Notes under the pieces: model-generated | Told to the model about the DNA's origin: nothing | The model's database searches: none | Seen by the model: only the letters and a program-made list of their open reading frames with translations | Program-made: the position numbers and the translations under genes | Shown here: piece after piece, positions 17,481 through 26,494 of the stretch | Position numbering within the stretch: position 1 is the stretch's first letter | How the letters are laid out: each line of letters starts with the position of its first letter | Assembly: GCF_008274805.1 (NCBI RefSeq) | Contig: NZ_CP022579.1 | Location: forward strand, 1,922,001-1,986,000 | Direction of reading: 5' to 3' | DNA length: 64,000 nt | Source of the DNA: Oryzomicrobium terrae | GTDB lineage: Bacteria > Pseudomonadota > Gammaproteobacteria > Burkholderiales > Rhodocyclaceae

Positions 17481-18674
17481 ATGAACCCTGCCGTTGCCCT
17501 GCGCGATTTCGCCCTGCGCCACCTGGTAGCCGATGCCGTGCCTCTTTCCGCCGCCGAACGTTGGCGTTCGGCCCTGGCGGCCCTGGTCGGTTTCCTGATC
17601 ATGGAGGGCGTGCTGACGGTCTTGCCGGTTTCCGCCGAAACCCGCCATCTGCTGGTGCCGGTGGGGGCCACCACGGTCATTCTCTATACCCTGCCCCACA
17701 GCCCCCTGGGCCAGCCCTGGTCGGTGGCGGGGGGATTGTTCCTCTCGGCCGTGGCGGGTCTCGCCTGCGGGCAATGGATTCCCTGGCCGCCCCTGGCGGC
17801 GGCCACCGCCATTGCCGCCGCCATCTGGTTGATGGCCCGGCTGCGCTGCCTGCATCCCCCCGGCGGCTCCTTGGCCCTGGCGCTGGCCCTGACCCACCAT
17901 CAGGGCTGGACCGATCTGGCGGTGGTCGGGGCCAACGTGCTCGGCACCCTGGTGGCGGTCATGGCGGTCAACAACCTGATCCCGGGCCGGCGCTACCCTC
18001 AGTGCATCACCAGCCACGCCCCGGCGGTGGCGGTGGAACCGCCTCTGGCCCGCCCGGGCATCGGCCACGCGGACCTGCAGTACGCCCTAGGGCGGCTCGA
18101 TACCTTTCTCGACATCAGCGAGGACGATCTGGTGCAGGTCTACAACCTGGCCACGGAGAATGCCTTTCGCCGCCACGTCACCCTGCATTGCCGCGAGATC
18201 ATGACCCCCGACCCGATCACGGCCGAGTTCGGCACGGAATTGAACGAGGCCTGGAAGCGCCTGCGCCAGCACCACATCAAGGCGTTGCCGGTGATCGACC
18301 GGGCGCGCCGGGTAATCGGCCTGGTAGGGGTCGAGGACTATCTCGCCCACGTCGCGCCGGATACGCGCCAGCCCGTGGGCGACAACATCCGCCGCCTGCT
18401 GCGCCCCACTCCCGGTGTGTATTCGGACAAGCCGGAGGTGGTCGGCCAGATCATGCAGGAACAGGTGTTCACCGTGCGCGAGTCGGACGACCTGGGGGCC
18501 GTGGCCGCCGCCCTGGCGGTGCAGGGCCATCCCCGGGCGATTCCGGTGGTAGACGACGAGGGACGCCTGACCGGCATCCTCAGCCAGACCGACCTGGTGG
18601 CCGCCCTCTTCCACCAGCTGGCCCTGGAGCGGGCCACCGGCCCGGACGCCTCCCCGGCCTCCCCGGCCGCCTAA
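17481..18674 (+). CDS. HPP-family membrane protein with C-terminal CBS pair
   Basis: A 397-residue protein with an N-terminal HPP membrane domain (about residues 25-170, four or so helices, signature CLHPPGG) and two CBS motifs in the C-terminal half (REIMTPDPITAEFGTELNEAWKRLRQ; IMQEQVFTVRESDDLGAVAAAL ... GILSQTDLVAALF). HPP proteins have been linked to nitrite transport in plastids; the bacterial role is unproven. CBS pairs usually sense adenine nucleotides, so transport may be gated by energy state. The gene has its own leader after the asparaginase terminator and converges on the MATE gene with a 17-bp gap. Confidence 0.87.
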   Translation: MNPAVALRDFALRHLVADAVPLSAAERWRSALAALVGFLIMEGVLTVLPVSAETRHLLVPVGATTVILYTLPHSPLGQPWSVAGGLFLSAVAGLACGQWIPWPPLAAATAIAAAIWLMARLRCLHPPGGSLALALALTHHQGWTDLAVVGANVLGTLVAVMAVNNLIPGRRYPQCITSHAPAVAVEPPLARPGIGHADLQYALGRLDTFLDISEDDLVQVYNLATENAFRRHVTLHCREIMTPDPITAEFGTELNEAWKRLRQHHIKALPVIDRARRVIGLVGVEDYLAHVAPDTRQPVGDNIRRLLRPTPGVYSDKPEVVGQIMQEQVFTVRESDDLGAVAAALAVQGHPRAIPVVDDEGRLTGILSQTDLVAALFHQLALERATGPDASPASPAA

Positions 18675-18691
18675 TGCCGCCTAATGCCGCC

Positions 18692-20041
18692 TCAGGCGCT
18701 GCGCCGGCGGCTGCGGATCACCATCACCAGCAGGCCGCCCAGGAGCACGCTGGCGGCCACGGTGGCGGCCACCGCCGCCTGCCAGAAACCCGCCACCCCT
18801 TGCGGCACCGGGGCTTGAAAGGCCAGCCAGTAACCGCCTCCCAGGCCGATCCCCCAGAAGCAGGTGATGTGCATCAAGAGCGGCACGAAGGTGACCTTGT
18901 AGCCGCGCAGGGCAAAGGCGGCGATGGTCTGGGCGGCGTCGCAGAACTGGTAGACGGCGATGTAGATCACCAGCGCGACGGCCACGGCGCGCACCTGGGG
19001 GTCGCTGCTCACCGGCGCCACCACCGCCTCCCGGGCCAGCCACAGGGCGCCGCCCATCAGCACAGACAGGCCGCAGGCCAGCCATAGCCCGGCCATGGCG
19101 GTGCGCCGGGCCCGGATTTCGTCCTGGGCGCCGACCGCCTGGCCGACCAGGGCCGAGGTGGCGATGGCCAGGGACAGGGGCAGCATGTAGGTGAGCGCCG
19201 ACAGGTTGGCGACGATGCGGTGGCCGGCCACCGTCTCGGCCCCCAGCCGGGCGACGAACACCGCCATCAGGGTGAAGGCGGAAATCTCCACCAGGTAGGA
19301 AAAGCCCATGGGCACGCCCAGGCGCAGCAGTTCGCCCTGGCGTCCCCAGTGGATGCCCTCCAGGCGGCGAAAGATGTTGTAGGGCCGATAGACCTCGCCC
19401 TTGAGCATGACCAGCAGCGATGCCCCCAGGGCGACCCAGACGCAGAACGTCTGGGAAATGGCCGCCCCCACGGCCCCCAGGGGCGTGCCGGTCAGGTGGC
19501 CGCCCACCAGCAACCAGGCGAGCAATGCGTGGCTGACGGTTTCCACCAGGGCGATGACCATCAGGGGCTTGGGCCGACCCACGGCGTTGGCCACCGCGGC
19601 GAAGGCCCGGTAGCCCAGGCCCGCCGGCAGGGCCAGGATCAACACATTCATGTAGGCCCGGGCCTTGGCCTCGATGGCCGGCGCCAGCTCGGCCCAACCG
19701 AGCAGCGGCCCGGGAAAGTGCAGCACCAGGGCGCCGACCACCGCCAGCAGCAGCACCAGCCAGACGCCTTGGCGCACCATGGGGCCGATCTCGCTCACCT
19801 TCTGCGCCCCCACCAGGTGGGCCACCACCGGCGCCAGGGCCTGGACCACCCCGGCCAGGGCCAGGGCCACCGAGACGTAAATGCCCGAGCCCACCGCAAC
19901 GGCGGCCAGGTCCTCGGTGCCGGCGCGGCCGACGATGACGGTGTCGGCCACCATCATGCCGATGGAAGCGAGTTGGGCGATCAGGACGGGCCAGGCCAGT
20001 TGGGCGATCTGCCAGGCCAGGGGCCGGGTGGTGCGAAGCAT
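18692..20041 (-). CDS. MATE-family multidrug/metabolite exporter
   Basis: A 449-residue integral membrane protein with about twelve hydrophobic helices in two related halves, typical of MATE (NorM-type) antiporters that expel cationic drugs or metabolites in exchange for H+ or Na+. The start (MLRTTRPLAWQIAQLAWPVLIAQLA) and GMMVADTVIVGRAGTEDLAAVAVGSGIY carry the helix 1-2 features; ATSALVGQAVGAQDEIRAR is the matching segment of the second half. The open frame runs on upstream, but the extra part is the antisense of the next gene; ATG at 20041 is the family start. Substrate unknown. Confidence 0.92.
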   Translation of the reverse strand: MLRTTRPLAWQIAQLAWPVLIAQLASIGMMVADTVIVGRAGTEDLAAVAVGSGIYVSVALALAGVVQALAPVVAHLVGAQKVSEIGPMVRQGVWLVLLLAVVGALVLHFPGPLLGWAELAPAIEAKARAYMNVLILALPAGLGYRAFAAVANAVGRPKPLMVIALVETVSHALLAWLLVGGHLTGTPLGAVGAAISQTFCVWVALGASLLVMLKGEVYRPYNIFRRLEGIHWGRQGELLRLGVPMGFSYLVEISAFTLMAVFVARLGAETVAGHRIVANLSALTYMLPLSLAIATSALVGQAVGAQDEIRARRTAMAGLWLACGLSVLMGGALWLAREAVVAPVSSDPQVRAVAVALVIYIAVYQFCDAAQTIAAFALRGYKVTFVPLLMHITCFWGIGLGGGYWLAFQAPVPQGVAGFWQAAVAATVAASVLLGGLLVMVIRSRRRSA

Positions 20042-20532
20042 GGGGAAACGGGGCGGGGCAAAAAACGGAAGGGGCGAATGGTACAAAATTAGCGGAGCCT
20101 TGGCCCGGGGAATCGGCACGGCGCGCCGCCCGACCTGTGGCTCCGGAAAATCATGCGCCCCGTGGAAACCAAAGCGGGGCAGGGACTTTCGAGCATCGCC
20201 CCTGAAACCCCGCGCCCAGACTGGCTTTTCTGGCACACCCTGTGAAGAATGAGGACTGGCGCGGGGTTTGGCGGGGTGCCGGGTGCCCGGGACGACAGGG
20301 AGCCCAACGACAAGATCGACAGTGGATGACGGGCGGCGGTAGCGGCAACCACGCCACCGCCCATCCAAACCCCAAGCGGGGCGGGCATCTCCAGATACCC
20401 CCTTCGGATCGCCGCGCCAGTGCTTGATCTCCAGAGGCACCCCTTGGAGATCGTTTATCGGCGCGGGGTTTACGGGGGTAGATCTGGGATGCAGACGGCG
20501 GCAGACACGAACGTCCGCCCCGGCGTAGCGCC
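20042..20532. other. 491-bp intergenic region with dispersed short repeats
   Basis: No convincing gene lies between the MATE gene and the CNNM gene. GGCGCGGGGTTT occurs at 20258-20269 and 20460-20471, with its inverse at 20205-20216, and ATCTCCAGA occurs twice (near 20387 and 20430). A 99-codon minus-strand open frame here has no ribosome site or family likeness and looks like a by-product of GC richness. The region could be a decayed gene or a small repeat element. Confidence 0.5.
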
Positions 20533-21855
20533 TTACAGCTCGTCGTCGTCCTCGCCCGGCTCGTTGGGATAGACCCGCACCAGCACGATGCGCGGGCCGA
20601 CCATGCGCTTGACCACCACGTCGAAGGCGCCGAAGCCGATACGCTGGCCTTCGTGGGGCAGGTCGCCGAGCTTTTGCAGGATCAGGCCACCCACCGAATC
20701 GACCCCTTCTTCCTCGATGTCGATGCCCAGGGCCCGCTCCAGGGTGAAGATGGGCAGGCTGCCCTTGCCCATCAGGGAACCGTCGTCGAGGCGGATCCAT
20801 TCGTTCTGGGACTGGCGAAACTCGTCGCGGATCTCGCCCACCAGGGCGCCGAGCAGGTTGTCCAGGGTAATGAAACCCAAGGGCCGCTTGTCCTGGTAGG
20901 CCACCACGGCGAAGTGCGGCGCCCCCTCGCGGAAGCGGCGGAACAAGGCCATGGCCGACTCGTTGGGCGAGACGATCTGCACCGGTCGCACCAGGTCGTC
21001 CAGGCTGGTCAGCTCCTCGCGACGTTGCAGGGCGATGAAGATGTCCTTGAGATGCAGCACGCCGATCACCAGCCCGTCCTCGTCCAGGTAGGGGTAACGG
21101 CTGTAGCGCTGCTGCACGATGCGCTCCAGGCTTTCGGCCACCGGTTCGTCGCGGCGCAGGGCGGCCACCTCGCTGAACGGGCGCATCAGGTCGGCCACAT
21201 CCAGGTCGCCGAAATCCAGGGCCTGGGCCAGCACCCGCCATTCGGCCTTGGTGTAGTGGCCCTCGGAGCCGGAGGAACGCAGGATCAGCTTCAGCTCGTC
21301 GGCCGAGTACTGGCTGTCCTGGCCTTTGGCGTTGCCGCCCAGGCCAAGCACCCGCAGCACCCAGGCGGCGCTGTGGTTGAGCACCCAGATGGCCGGATAC
21401 ATGCCCCAGTAGAAGGCGTAGAGCGGCGGCGCGGTCCATACCGCAATGGTTTCGGCACGGCGGATGGCCAGGGACTTGGGCGCCAGTTCCCCCACCACGA
21501 TGTGCAGGTAGGAGATGGTGAAAAAGGCGAAGAAGAAGGAGATGCCGTGGATCAGCTGTTCGTTGTCCAGCCCCAGGGCGGCGAGCAGCGGCTCGACCAC
21601 CTTGGCGAAGGCCGGTTCGCCGATCCAGCCCAGGCCCAGGGAGGCCAGGGTGATGCCGAGCTGGCAGGCCGACAGGTAGGCATCGAGGTCGCTGTGGACC
21701 GCGGTGAGCACACGGCTGCGCCAGCCGCCGGCCTTGGCAATGGCGCGCACCCGGGTGCCGCGCAGCTTGACCAGGCCGAACTCGGCGGCCACGAAAAAGC
21801 CATTGAGCAGCACCAGCAGGAGGGCTGCGACGATCAACAACAGGTTACTACCCAT
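20533..21855 (-). CDS. CNNM/DUF21-CBS-CorC_HlyC membrane protein
   Basis: A 440-residue protein of the hemolysin/CorC-like family, associated with magnesium or cobalt efflux. Order: N-terminal DUF21/CNNM membrane domain (about 1-190; VAALLLVLLNGFFVAAEFGLVKLRGTR, then ISFFFAFFTISYLHIVVGELAPKSLAI), two CBS motifs (about 210-335; DLMRPFSEVAAL, YPYLDEDGLVIGVLHLKDIF), and a CorC_HlyC domain ending EDDDEL. The start is taken at complement 21855 (MGSNLLLIVAALL), just ahead of the first helix; the longer frame adds 19 residues without likeness. It is monocistronic by orientation and spacing. Confidence 0.9.
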   Translation of the reverse strand: MGSNLLLIVAALLLVLLNGFFVAAEFGLVKLRGTRVRAIAKAGGWRSRVLTAVHSDLDAYLSACQLGITLASLGLGWIGEPAFAKVVEPLLAALGLDNEQLIHGISFFFAFFTISYLHIVVGELAPKSLAIRRAETIAVWTAPPLYAFYWGMYPAIWVLNHSAAWVLRVLGLGGNAKGQDSQYSADELKLILRSSGSEGHYTKAEWRVLAQALDFGDLDVADLMRPFSEVAALRRDEPVAESLERIVQQRYSRYPYLDEDGLVIGVLHLKDIFIALQRREELTSLDDLVRPVQIVSPNESAMALFRRFREGAPHFAVVAYQDKRPLGFITLDNLLGALVGEIRDEFRQSQNEWIRLDDGSLMGKGSLPIFTLERALGIDIEEEGVDSVGGLILQKLGDLPHEGQRIGFGAFDVVVKRMVGPRIVLVRVYPNEPGEDDDEL

Positions 21856-22069
21856 GATCGGGACTGCACCGCCGTAACATCCGCGGGCCGCCCCTTGCCT
21901 TTCTCGGAACAAAGAGGCCCGTATTCTGCCGGAATTTGCCGCCCCCGTCCGGGCACCGGGGTTGGGAGGGTGACCGATGCCACGGTGGCGGCAAGGGTCT
22001 CGAGCGGCGCCAAGCCCCGTCGGCGCCCGCCCGCTGCGTGCGCCACGGCGGGATCGGCGGATCAGCGCA

Positions 22070-22690
22070 TCACGTCAGCCCGCCGGTCTGGCTGCCGTTG
22101 CGGATCAGCCCCACGGCGATGCCTTCGATGGTCAGGGGCTCCCGGCGGGTATCGACCACGATCGGCTCGAAATCCGGGTTCTCCGGCAGCAGGTGCACCA
22201 CCCCGGATGGCAGGCCACGGCGCTTGAGGCGCTTGACGGTGACCTCGTCGCCGACCCGGGCCACCACGATCTGGCCGTCCCGGGCCTCGCCGGTGCGATG
22301 CACGGCGAGCAGATCCCCTTCCATGATGCCCACGTCGCGCATCGACAGGCCGCGCACCTTGAGCAGGAAGTCGGCCTTCGGGGCGAACAGGTTGGGGTCG
22401 AGCTGGTAGCGCCCCTGGACATGCTCCTCGGCCAAAATCGGGCTGCCGGCGGCGACGCTGCCAATCAGCGGCAGGCCCAGCTGCTGGACCAGGCGGATGC
22501 CCCGGGCCGCCCCCGGTTCGAGCACCAGCACGCCCTTCTTGGCCAGGGCCTTGAGGTGGTCCTCGGCGGCATTGGGCGAGGCAAAGCCGAAGGCGCTGGC
22601 AATTTCCGCCCGGGTTGGGGGCGCGCCGAGGATTTCCAGGGTGTTGCGGATGAAATCGAGGATTTCCTGCTGCCGCGGGGTGAGCTTCAT
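22070..22690 (-). CDS. lexA: SOS repressor LexA
   Basis: A 206-residue LexA. The winged-helix N-terminus ([19 protein letters not shown] ... [26 protein letters not shown]) is followed by the Ala-Gly self-cleavage site in SVAAGSPI, the nucleophile Ser in [11 protein letters not shown] and the catalytic Lys in DEVTVKRL. It represses DNA-damage genes and is cleaved when RecA is activated. Start at complement 22690 matches the family; the 31 upstream codons do not. A near-perfect SOS box lies 95 bp upstream, so the gene is autoregulated. No imuA/imuB or dnaE2 cassette is adjacent. Confidence 0.96.
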   Translation of the reverse strand: MKLTPRQQEILDFIRNTLEILGAPPTRAEIASAFGFASPNAAEDHLKALAKKGVLVLEPGAARGIRLVQQLGLPLIGSVAAGSPILAEEHVQGRYQLDPNLFAPKADFLLKVRGLSMRDVGIMEGDLLAVHRTGEARDGQIVVARVGDEVTVKRLKRRGLPSGVVHLLPENPDFEPIVVDTRREPLTIEGIAVGLIRNGSQTGGLT

Positions 22691-22784
22691 CAAAGGCTCC
22701 AGGCGGAAAGTTGCGAAGGGAAAGGGGCGTTTTGGGGCCATTCCGGGGCGGTCTGGCATTGTCCCGGCCCCCCGTAGCCACAAC

Positions 22785-22800
22785 CTGTATTTTTATACAG
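22785..22800 (-). promoter_or_regulatory. LexA (SOS) box of lexA
   Basis: CTGTATTTTTATACAG fits the CTGT-N8-ACAG SOS consensus on both half-sites. On the minus strand it overlaps a plausible -10 for lexA, with TTGTTA further upstream as a candidate -35. It lies 110 bp from the small plus-strand gene at 22910, which is far for control of that gene. Confidence 0.93.
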
Positions 22801-22894
22801 CTACCCATAAATAACAACCCAAAACGCCCTGCCCAAGAGGAAAAACCGCTGATCGGCGGTAGTCGCAGCCCTGAGGCGCTTCAGGACGAATGCG

Positions 22895-22900
22895 TATAAT
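22895..22900 (+). promoter_or_regulatory. Candidate -10 element (TATAAT)
   Basis: A perfect TATAAT preceded by TGCG lies 9 bp ahead of the ATG at 22910. Transcription from it would start close to that ATG, giving an almost leaderless message. No strong -35 is seen. Confidence 0.4.
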
Positions 22901-22909
22901 CGCCGCCCC

Positions 22910-23113
22910 ATGCCCCCACTTGTCCGCGCCCTGTTCGTCCTGTTTCTGTGCCTGTTGAGCCCGAGTGCCCTCCAGGCGGCGGCGCCCGTGGTCTAGAAGA
23001 TGGCAAGCAAGGTGCAACGTGGCCACCTGGTGATCTACGGTCGCCCCAAGACCTTGCTGGGAGACTTTCTGCACACCGCTCTGGCCGTACTGATCCGGGA
23101 ATCGGGCTGGTAA
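22910..23113 (+). pseudogene. Small secreted-protein gene interrupted by an in-frame TAG
   Basis: A clean signal peptide (MPPLVRALFVLFLCLLSPSALQAA) is followed after four codons by TAG at 22994-22996, and the same frame continues for 38 more sense codons (KMASKVQRGHLVIYGRPKTL ... LIRESGW) to TAA at 23111. The signal peptide plus this basic, hydrophobic tail look like one 66-residue exported protein broken by a nonsense mutation. The second part could instead start at its own ATG at 23000 as a 37-residue peptide. I do not recognise the family. A sequencing error at the TAG is also possible. Confidence 0.5.
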
Positions 23114-23269
23114 CGGCGCCGCCCCCAAGCGGGGTCGAGCCAGAGGAATGGCCGCTGCCATCGGCGTCGCCGTGGGAGTGGGCCGACAGGCCGCCAACAG
23201 TGCGATAATCCGCGCCGTCCGCGCCGATCACGGCCCCACCCTTCCGCATTTTTTCGCCGCGCCCTTCTT

Positions 23270-24544
23270 GTGCCTGCACCCCGTCCGACATCTCCTGCCG
23301 CCGCCACTCGCAACGTAGCCGGGCTCGGCCAGGTCTTCACCCCGCCAGAAGTGGTGAAGGTCATGCTGGCCCTGCGCCGCAACCGGGGCCGCACCCTGGA
23401 GCCCTCGGCCGGCGATGGCGCATTCAGCCGGGCCATTGCCAGCGAAGGTGGCGAATGCGTGGCCATCGAGATCGATCCCAAGGTGGCGCCGCCCGGAGCG
23501 TTGATCGGCGACTTTTTCGCTTATCCGGAGCGGGAGCGTTTCGCCACCATCATCGGCAACCCGCCCTACGTGCGCTACCAGGACATCCGGCCGGCCACCC
23601 GCAAACGCCTGCCGAACGACTTGTTCGATGCCCGCTCCAACCTCTTCTTGTTCTTCATTGAAAAGGCGGTTCGCCACCTGGCTCCGGGAGGGGAACTGAT
23701 CTTCATCGTGCCTCGGGACTTCATCAAGCTCACCGCAGCGCGGCGTCTCAACACCTGGCTGTTCGCCCAGGGCACCATCACCGACTTTCTCGAAACCGGC
23801 GATGCCCGCATCTTCGAAGGGGCCGTGCCCAACTGTGCCATTTTCCGCTTCGAGAAGGGCCGCTTTGATCGCCGCCTGCACGACGGACGCACCTTCGCCC
23901 TGGTGGATGGCCAACTGCTTTTCCTGGCCAGCGGCGACCAGGAGCAGCGACTGCCCTTCTCGGCCCTGTTCGACGTCAAGGTGGGGGCCGTCTCTGGGGC
24001 CGACGACCTGTTTACCCACCCTGACGGCAACCGGGAATTCGTCTGCTCGAAAACCGCCGAAACCGGCGAAACCCGGCGCATGCTGTTTGATGTGCGCCAC
24101 CCGCATCTGGAGCCCCATAAGGCCCGCCTGATCACCCGGCGCATCAAGCGTTTCGACGAATCCAACTGGTGGCAGTGGGGCCGCGGCCTGCCGACCCTGA
24201 CCGGGCCGCGCATCTACGTCAACGGCAAGACCCGGCGCAAGAATCCTTTCTTCTTGCATGAGTGCCCCAACTTCGACGGCTCCCTGCTCGCCCTGTTCCC
24301 GCGCCACCCGGGCATGGATCTGGTGCGCGCTACCGAACTGCTCAACACCGCGGTGGACTGGGCCGAGGTGGGCTTCATCTGCGACGGACGCTATATCTTC
24401 GGCCAGCGCAGCTTGCAGAATTGCCTGCTGCCGCCGGTATTCCGCAGCCTGCTGCCCGGCACCGCATCCGAAGCGCCCGGCGGCAACGGCTCACAAGCCA
24501 AATCCGACGAATCCGTCAAATCCGGCGACGATGGCCACGCCTGA
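23270..24544 (+). CDS. Orphan N6-adenine DNA methyltransferase (class I SAM MTase)
   Basis: A 424-residue methyltransferase of the Eco57I/TaqI-like gamma class. Motif X/I are visible in GQVFTPPEVVKVML and LEPSAGDGAFSRAI; motif IV is NPPYVRYQ, the catalytic signature for N6-adenine methylation; IFIVPRDFIKLTAARRLNTWL is the usual downstream block. The C-terminal 200 residues would be the target-recognition part. No endonuclease motif or restriction gene is adjacent, so it is a solitary methylase or a modifier of another macromolecule. The start is GTG at 23270, since the first ATG falls inside motif I. Its 3' end overlaps earP by 14 bp, an intimate link to the EF-P modification pair that is unexpected for a restriction gene. 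Confidence 0.82.
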   Translation: MPAPRPTSPAAATRNVAGLGQVFTPPEVVKVMLALRRNRGRTLEPSAGDGAFSRAIASEGGECVAIEIDPKVAPPGALIGDFFAYPERERFATIIGNPPYVRYQDIRPATRKRLPNDLFDARSNLFLFFIEKAVRHLAPGGELIFIVPRDFIKLTAARRLNTWLFAQGTITDFLETGDARIFEGAVPNCAIFRFEKGRFDRRLHDGRTFALVDGQLLFLASGDQEQRLPFSALFDVKVGAVSGADDLFTHPDGNREFVCSKTAETGETRRMLFDVRHPHLEPHKARLITRRIKRFDESNWWQWGRGLPTLTGPRIYVNGKTRRKNPFFLHECPNFDGSLLALFPRHPGMDLVRATELLNTAVDWAEVGFICDGRYIFGQRSLQNCLLPPVFRSLLPGTASEAPGGNGSQAKSDESVKSGDDGHA

Positions 24545-25727
24545 CCTTATCCGCCCCATTCCCAGCCATCGCTGGGAGGTGTTTTGCACCGTGGTGGACA
24601 ACTACGGCGACATCGGTGTGTGCTGGCGCCTCGCCCGCCAACTGGTCCAGGATTACGGTCAGCAAGTACGCCTCTGGGTCGATGACCTGGCTGCCTTTGC
24701 CCGCCTGGAACCGACCCTCGATCCCAGCCTGCCCGAGCAATCCCTGGCCGGGGTAAGAATCTGCCACTGGCCGCGGGGGGATGCACCCTTTCCCCTGCCG
24801 GCCGAACTGGGCGATATCGTCATCGAGGCGTTCGCCTGCCCCCTGCCGGAAGCTGTCGAAGGGGCCATGGCCCGCCAGAGCCCGCCACCGGTGTGGCTCA
24901 ACCTGGAATACCTGTCCGCCGAGGCCTGGGTCGAAGACTGTCACCTGATGGTGTCCCGCCATCCCCGCTGGAATCTGGACAAGCACTTCTTCTTTCCCGG
25001 ATTCACGCTGCGGACCGGCGGCCTATTGCGCGAACAGGGGCTCTTAACAGCCCGGAAACGCTTCCAGGCCCCCCAGGCCGGCGAACGGGACGCCTTTCTC
25101 GCCGACCTGGGCATCACCCTGGCCCCCGGCGAACGCCTGGTCAGCCTGTTCGCCTACGCCACGCCCGTCCTGGGCGAACTGTTCCAGGTGCTGGCCGTGG
25201 ATTCGGCCCAACCGACCCGCCTGCTCCTGCTCGACCGCCCGGCCCAGGAAACCGCCCGGGCCTGGTCGGGCCAGCCCCTGCCATTGGGCGTCCCCTACCG
25301 CCAGGGCGCCTTGACAGTGCAGCCCTTGCCTTTTCTGCGCCAGGCCGACTTCGATCGCCTGCTGTGGAGTTGCGACCTGAACCTGGTCCGGGGGGAAGAT
25401 TCCTTCGTCCGAGCCCAGTGGGCAGGGCGTCCGTTCGTCTGGCTGATCTATCCCCAAGACGAGCAGGCCCACCTGACCAAGCTGAAAGCCTTCCTGCAGC
25501 GCTATAGCGAAGGCCTCCCGGCCGACGCCGCAGTGGCGCTGAACGATTTCTGGCTGCACTGGAATGGCGCCCTGGGCCAAGGCGCAGATCTAGCCCGGGA
25601 TTGGGCGGCGCTGCAGGCCCAACTGCCAACCCTGCGCCACCATGCCGAAGCCTGGTGCGCCACCCTGGCTGAACAGGAAAATCTGGCGGGGGCGCTGGTA
25701 CGTTTTTGCGCTAACAGGTTAAAATAG
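24531..25727 (+). CDS. earP: EF-P arginine rhamnosyltransferase EarP
   Basis: A 398-residue GT-B glycosyltransferase that transfers rhamnose from dTDP-L-rhamnose to Arg32 of elongation factor P, needed to rescue ribosomes stalled on polyproline. The acceptor-side catalytic loop reads [18 protein letters not shown] with both conserved Asp, and the donor site reads [28 protein letters not shown] 24531 is used; it overlaps the end of the methyltransferase. efp begins 37 bp downstream on the same strand, the standard pairing in this pathway. Confidence 0.95.
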   Translation: MATPDLIRPIPSHRWEVFCTVVDNYGDIGVCWRLARQLVQDYGQQVRLWVDDLAAFARLEPTLDPSLPEQSLAGVRICHWPRGDAPFPLPAELGDIVIEAFACPLPEAVEGAMARQSPPPVWLNLEYLSAEAWVEDCHLMVSRHPRWNLDKHFFFPGFTLRTGGLLREQGLLTARKRFQAPQAGERDAFLADLGITLAPGERLVSLFAYATPVLGELFQVLAVDSAQPTRLLLLDRPAQETARAWSGQPLPLGVPYRQGALTVQPLPFLRQADFDRLLWSCDLNLVRGEDSFVRAQWAGRPFVWLIYPQDEQAHLTKLKAFLQRYSEGLPADAAVALNDFWLHWNGALGQGADLARDWAALQAQLPTLRHHAEAWCATLAEQENLAGALVRFCANRLK

Positions 25728-25764
25728 TGGGTTTTTATTCCCTCGATTTACCCAGGACGCAACG

Positions 25765-26325
25765 ATGAAGACCGCACAGGAACTCCGCGCCGGCAACGTG
25801 ATCATGGTGGGCAGCGACCCGCTGGTGGTGCAAAAGGCCGAATACAACAAGTCCGGCCGCAACGCCGCCGTGGTGAAGATGAAGCTGAAGAACCTGCTCA
25901 CCGGTTCCGCCAGCGAATCCGTCTATAAGGCCGACGAAAAGTTCGAGCAGGTCATGCTCGATCGCAAGGAAGTGACCTACTCCTACTTTGCCGACCCCAT
26001 GTACGTGTTCATGGACGCCGAGTACAACCAGTTCGAGGTGGAAGCCGAGAACATGGAAGACGCGCTGAAGTACCTGGAAGACGGTCTGCAGTGCGAAGTC
26101 GTGTTCTACAACGGCAAGGCCATCTCCGTGGAACTGCCCACCTCCGTGGTGCGTGAAGTCGAGTACACCGAGCCTGCCGTCAAGGGCGACACCTCCGGCA
26201 AGGTCATGAAGCCCGCCCGCATCAAGCCCAGCGGTTTCGAGCTGCCGGTGCCGGCCTTCGTGGAAATCGGCGACAAGATCGAAATCGACACCCGTACCAA
26301 CGAGTACCGCAACCGGGTCAAATAA
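25765..26325 (+). CDS. efp: Translation elongation factor P
   Basis: A 186-residue EF-P with three beta-barrel domains. The tip of the first domain is [12 protein letters not shown], placing Arg32 at the modified position, so this is the arginine-rhamnosylated subtype served by EarP next door rather than the lysine type. The C-terminus ([22 protein letters not shown]) carries the conserved GDKIxIDTRT motif. It relieves ribosome stalling at Pro-Pro. A bidirectional-looking terminator follows after 18 bp. Confidence 0.97.
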   Translation: MKTAQELRAGNVIMVGSDPLVVQKAEYNKSGRNAAVVKMKLKNLLTGSASESVYKADEKFEQVMLDRKEVTYSYFADPMYVFMDAEYNQFEVEAENMEDALKYLEDGLQCEVVFYNGKAISVELPTSVVREVEYTEPAVKGDTSGKVMKPARIKPSGFELPVPAFVEIGDKIEIDTRTNEYRNRVK

Positions 26326-26343
26326 CCCGATGTCGCCTCGGCC

Positions 26344-26371
26344 AAAAAAGGCAGCCTCGGCTGCCTTTTTT
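26344..26371 (+). terminator. Rho-independent terminator after efp
   Basis: A GGCAGC/GCTGCC stem with loop CTCG, preceded by AAAAAA and followed by TTTTTT, 24 bp after the efp stop. Confidence 0.93.
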
Positions 26372-26494
26372 CTTGATCTGACGCCATAATCGCGGGAATT
26401 CACGCGACAGCCCGCTGTCACTGTTTTTGACCTTGGTCATTGGCCCTCGACCTCCGAACAGGCGATCCTGCCGCCAACGATAGCGGACTTCCCC

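Noticed and set aside
18692-21439. A 915-codon minus frame joining the MATE gene to upstream sequence
   Set aside because: The N-terminal half is an alternative frame of the CNNM gene and an intergenic region, with no family likeness. MATE proteins start at complement 20041.
22994-22996. TAG read as pyrrolysine or by programmed readthrough
   Set aside because: No pyrrolysine genes or readthrough context are seen; a nonsense mutation or sequencing error is simpler.
26372-26494. Molybdenum-cofactor riboswitch ahead of moaA
   Set aside because: I could not find the conserved paired elements of the motif in this leader.
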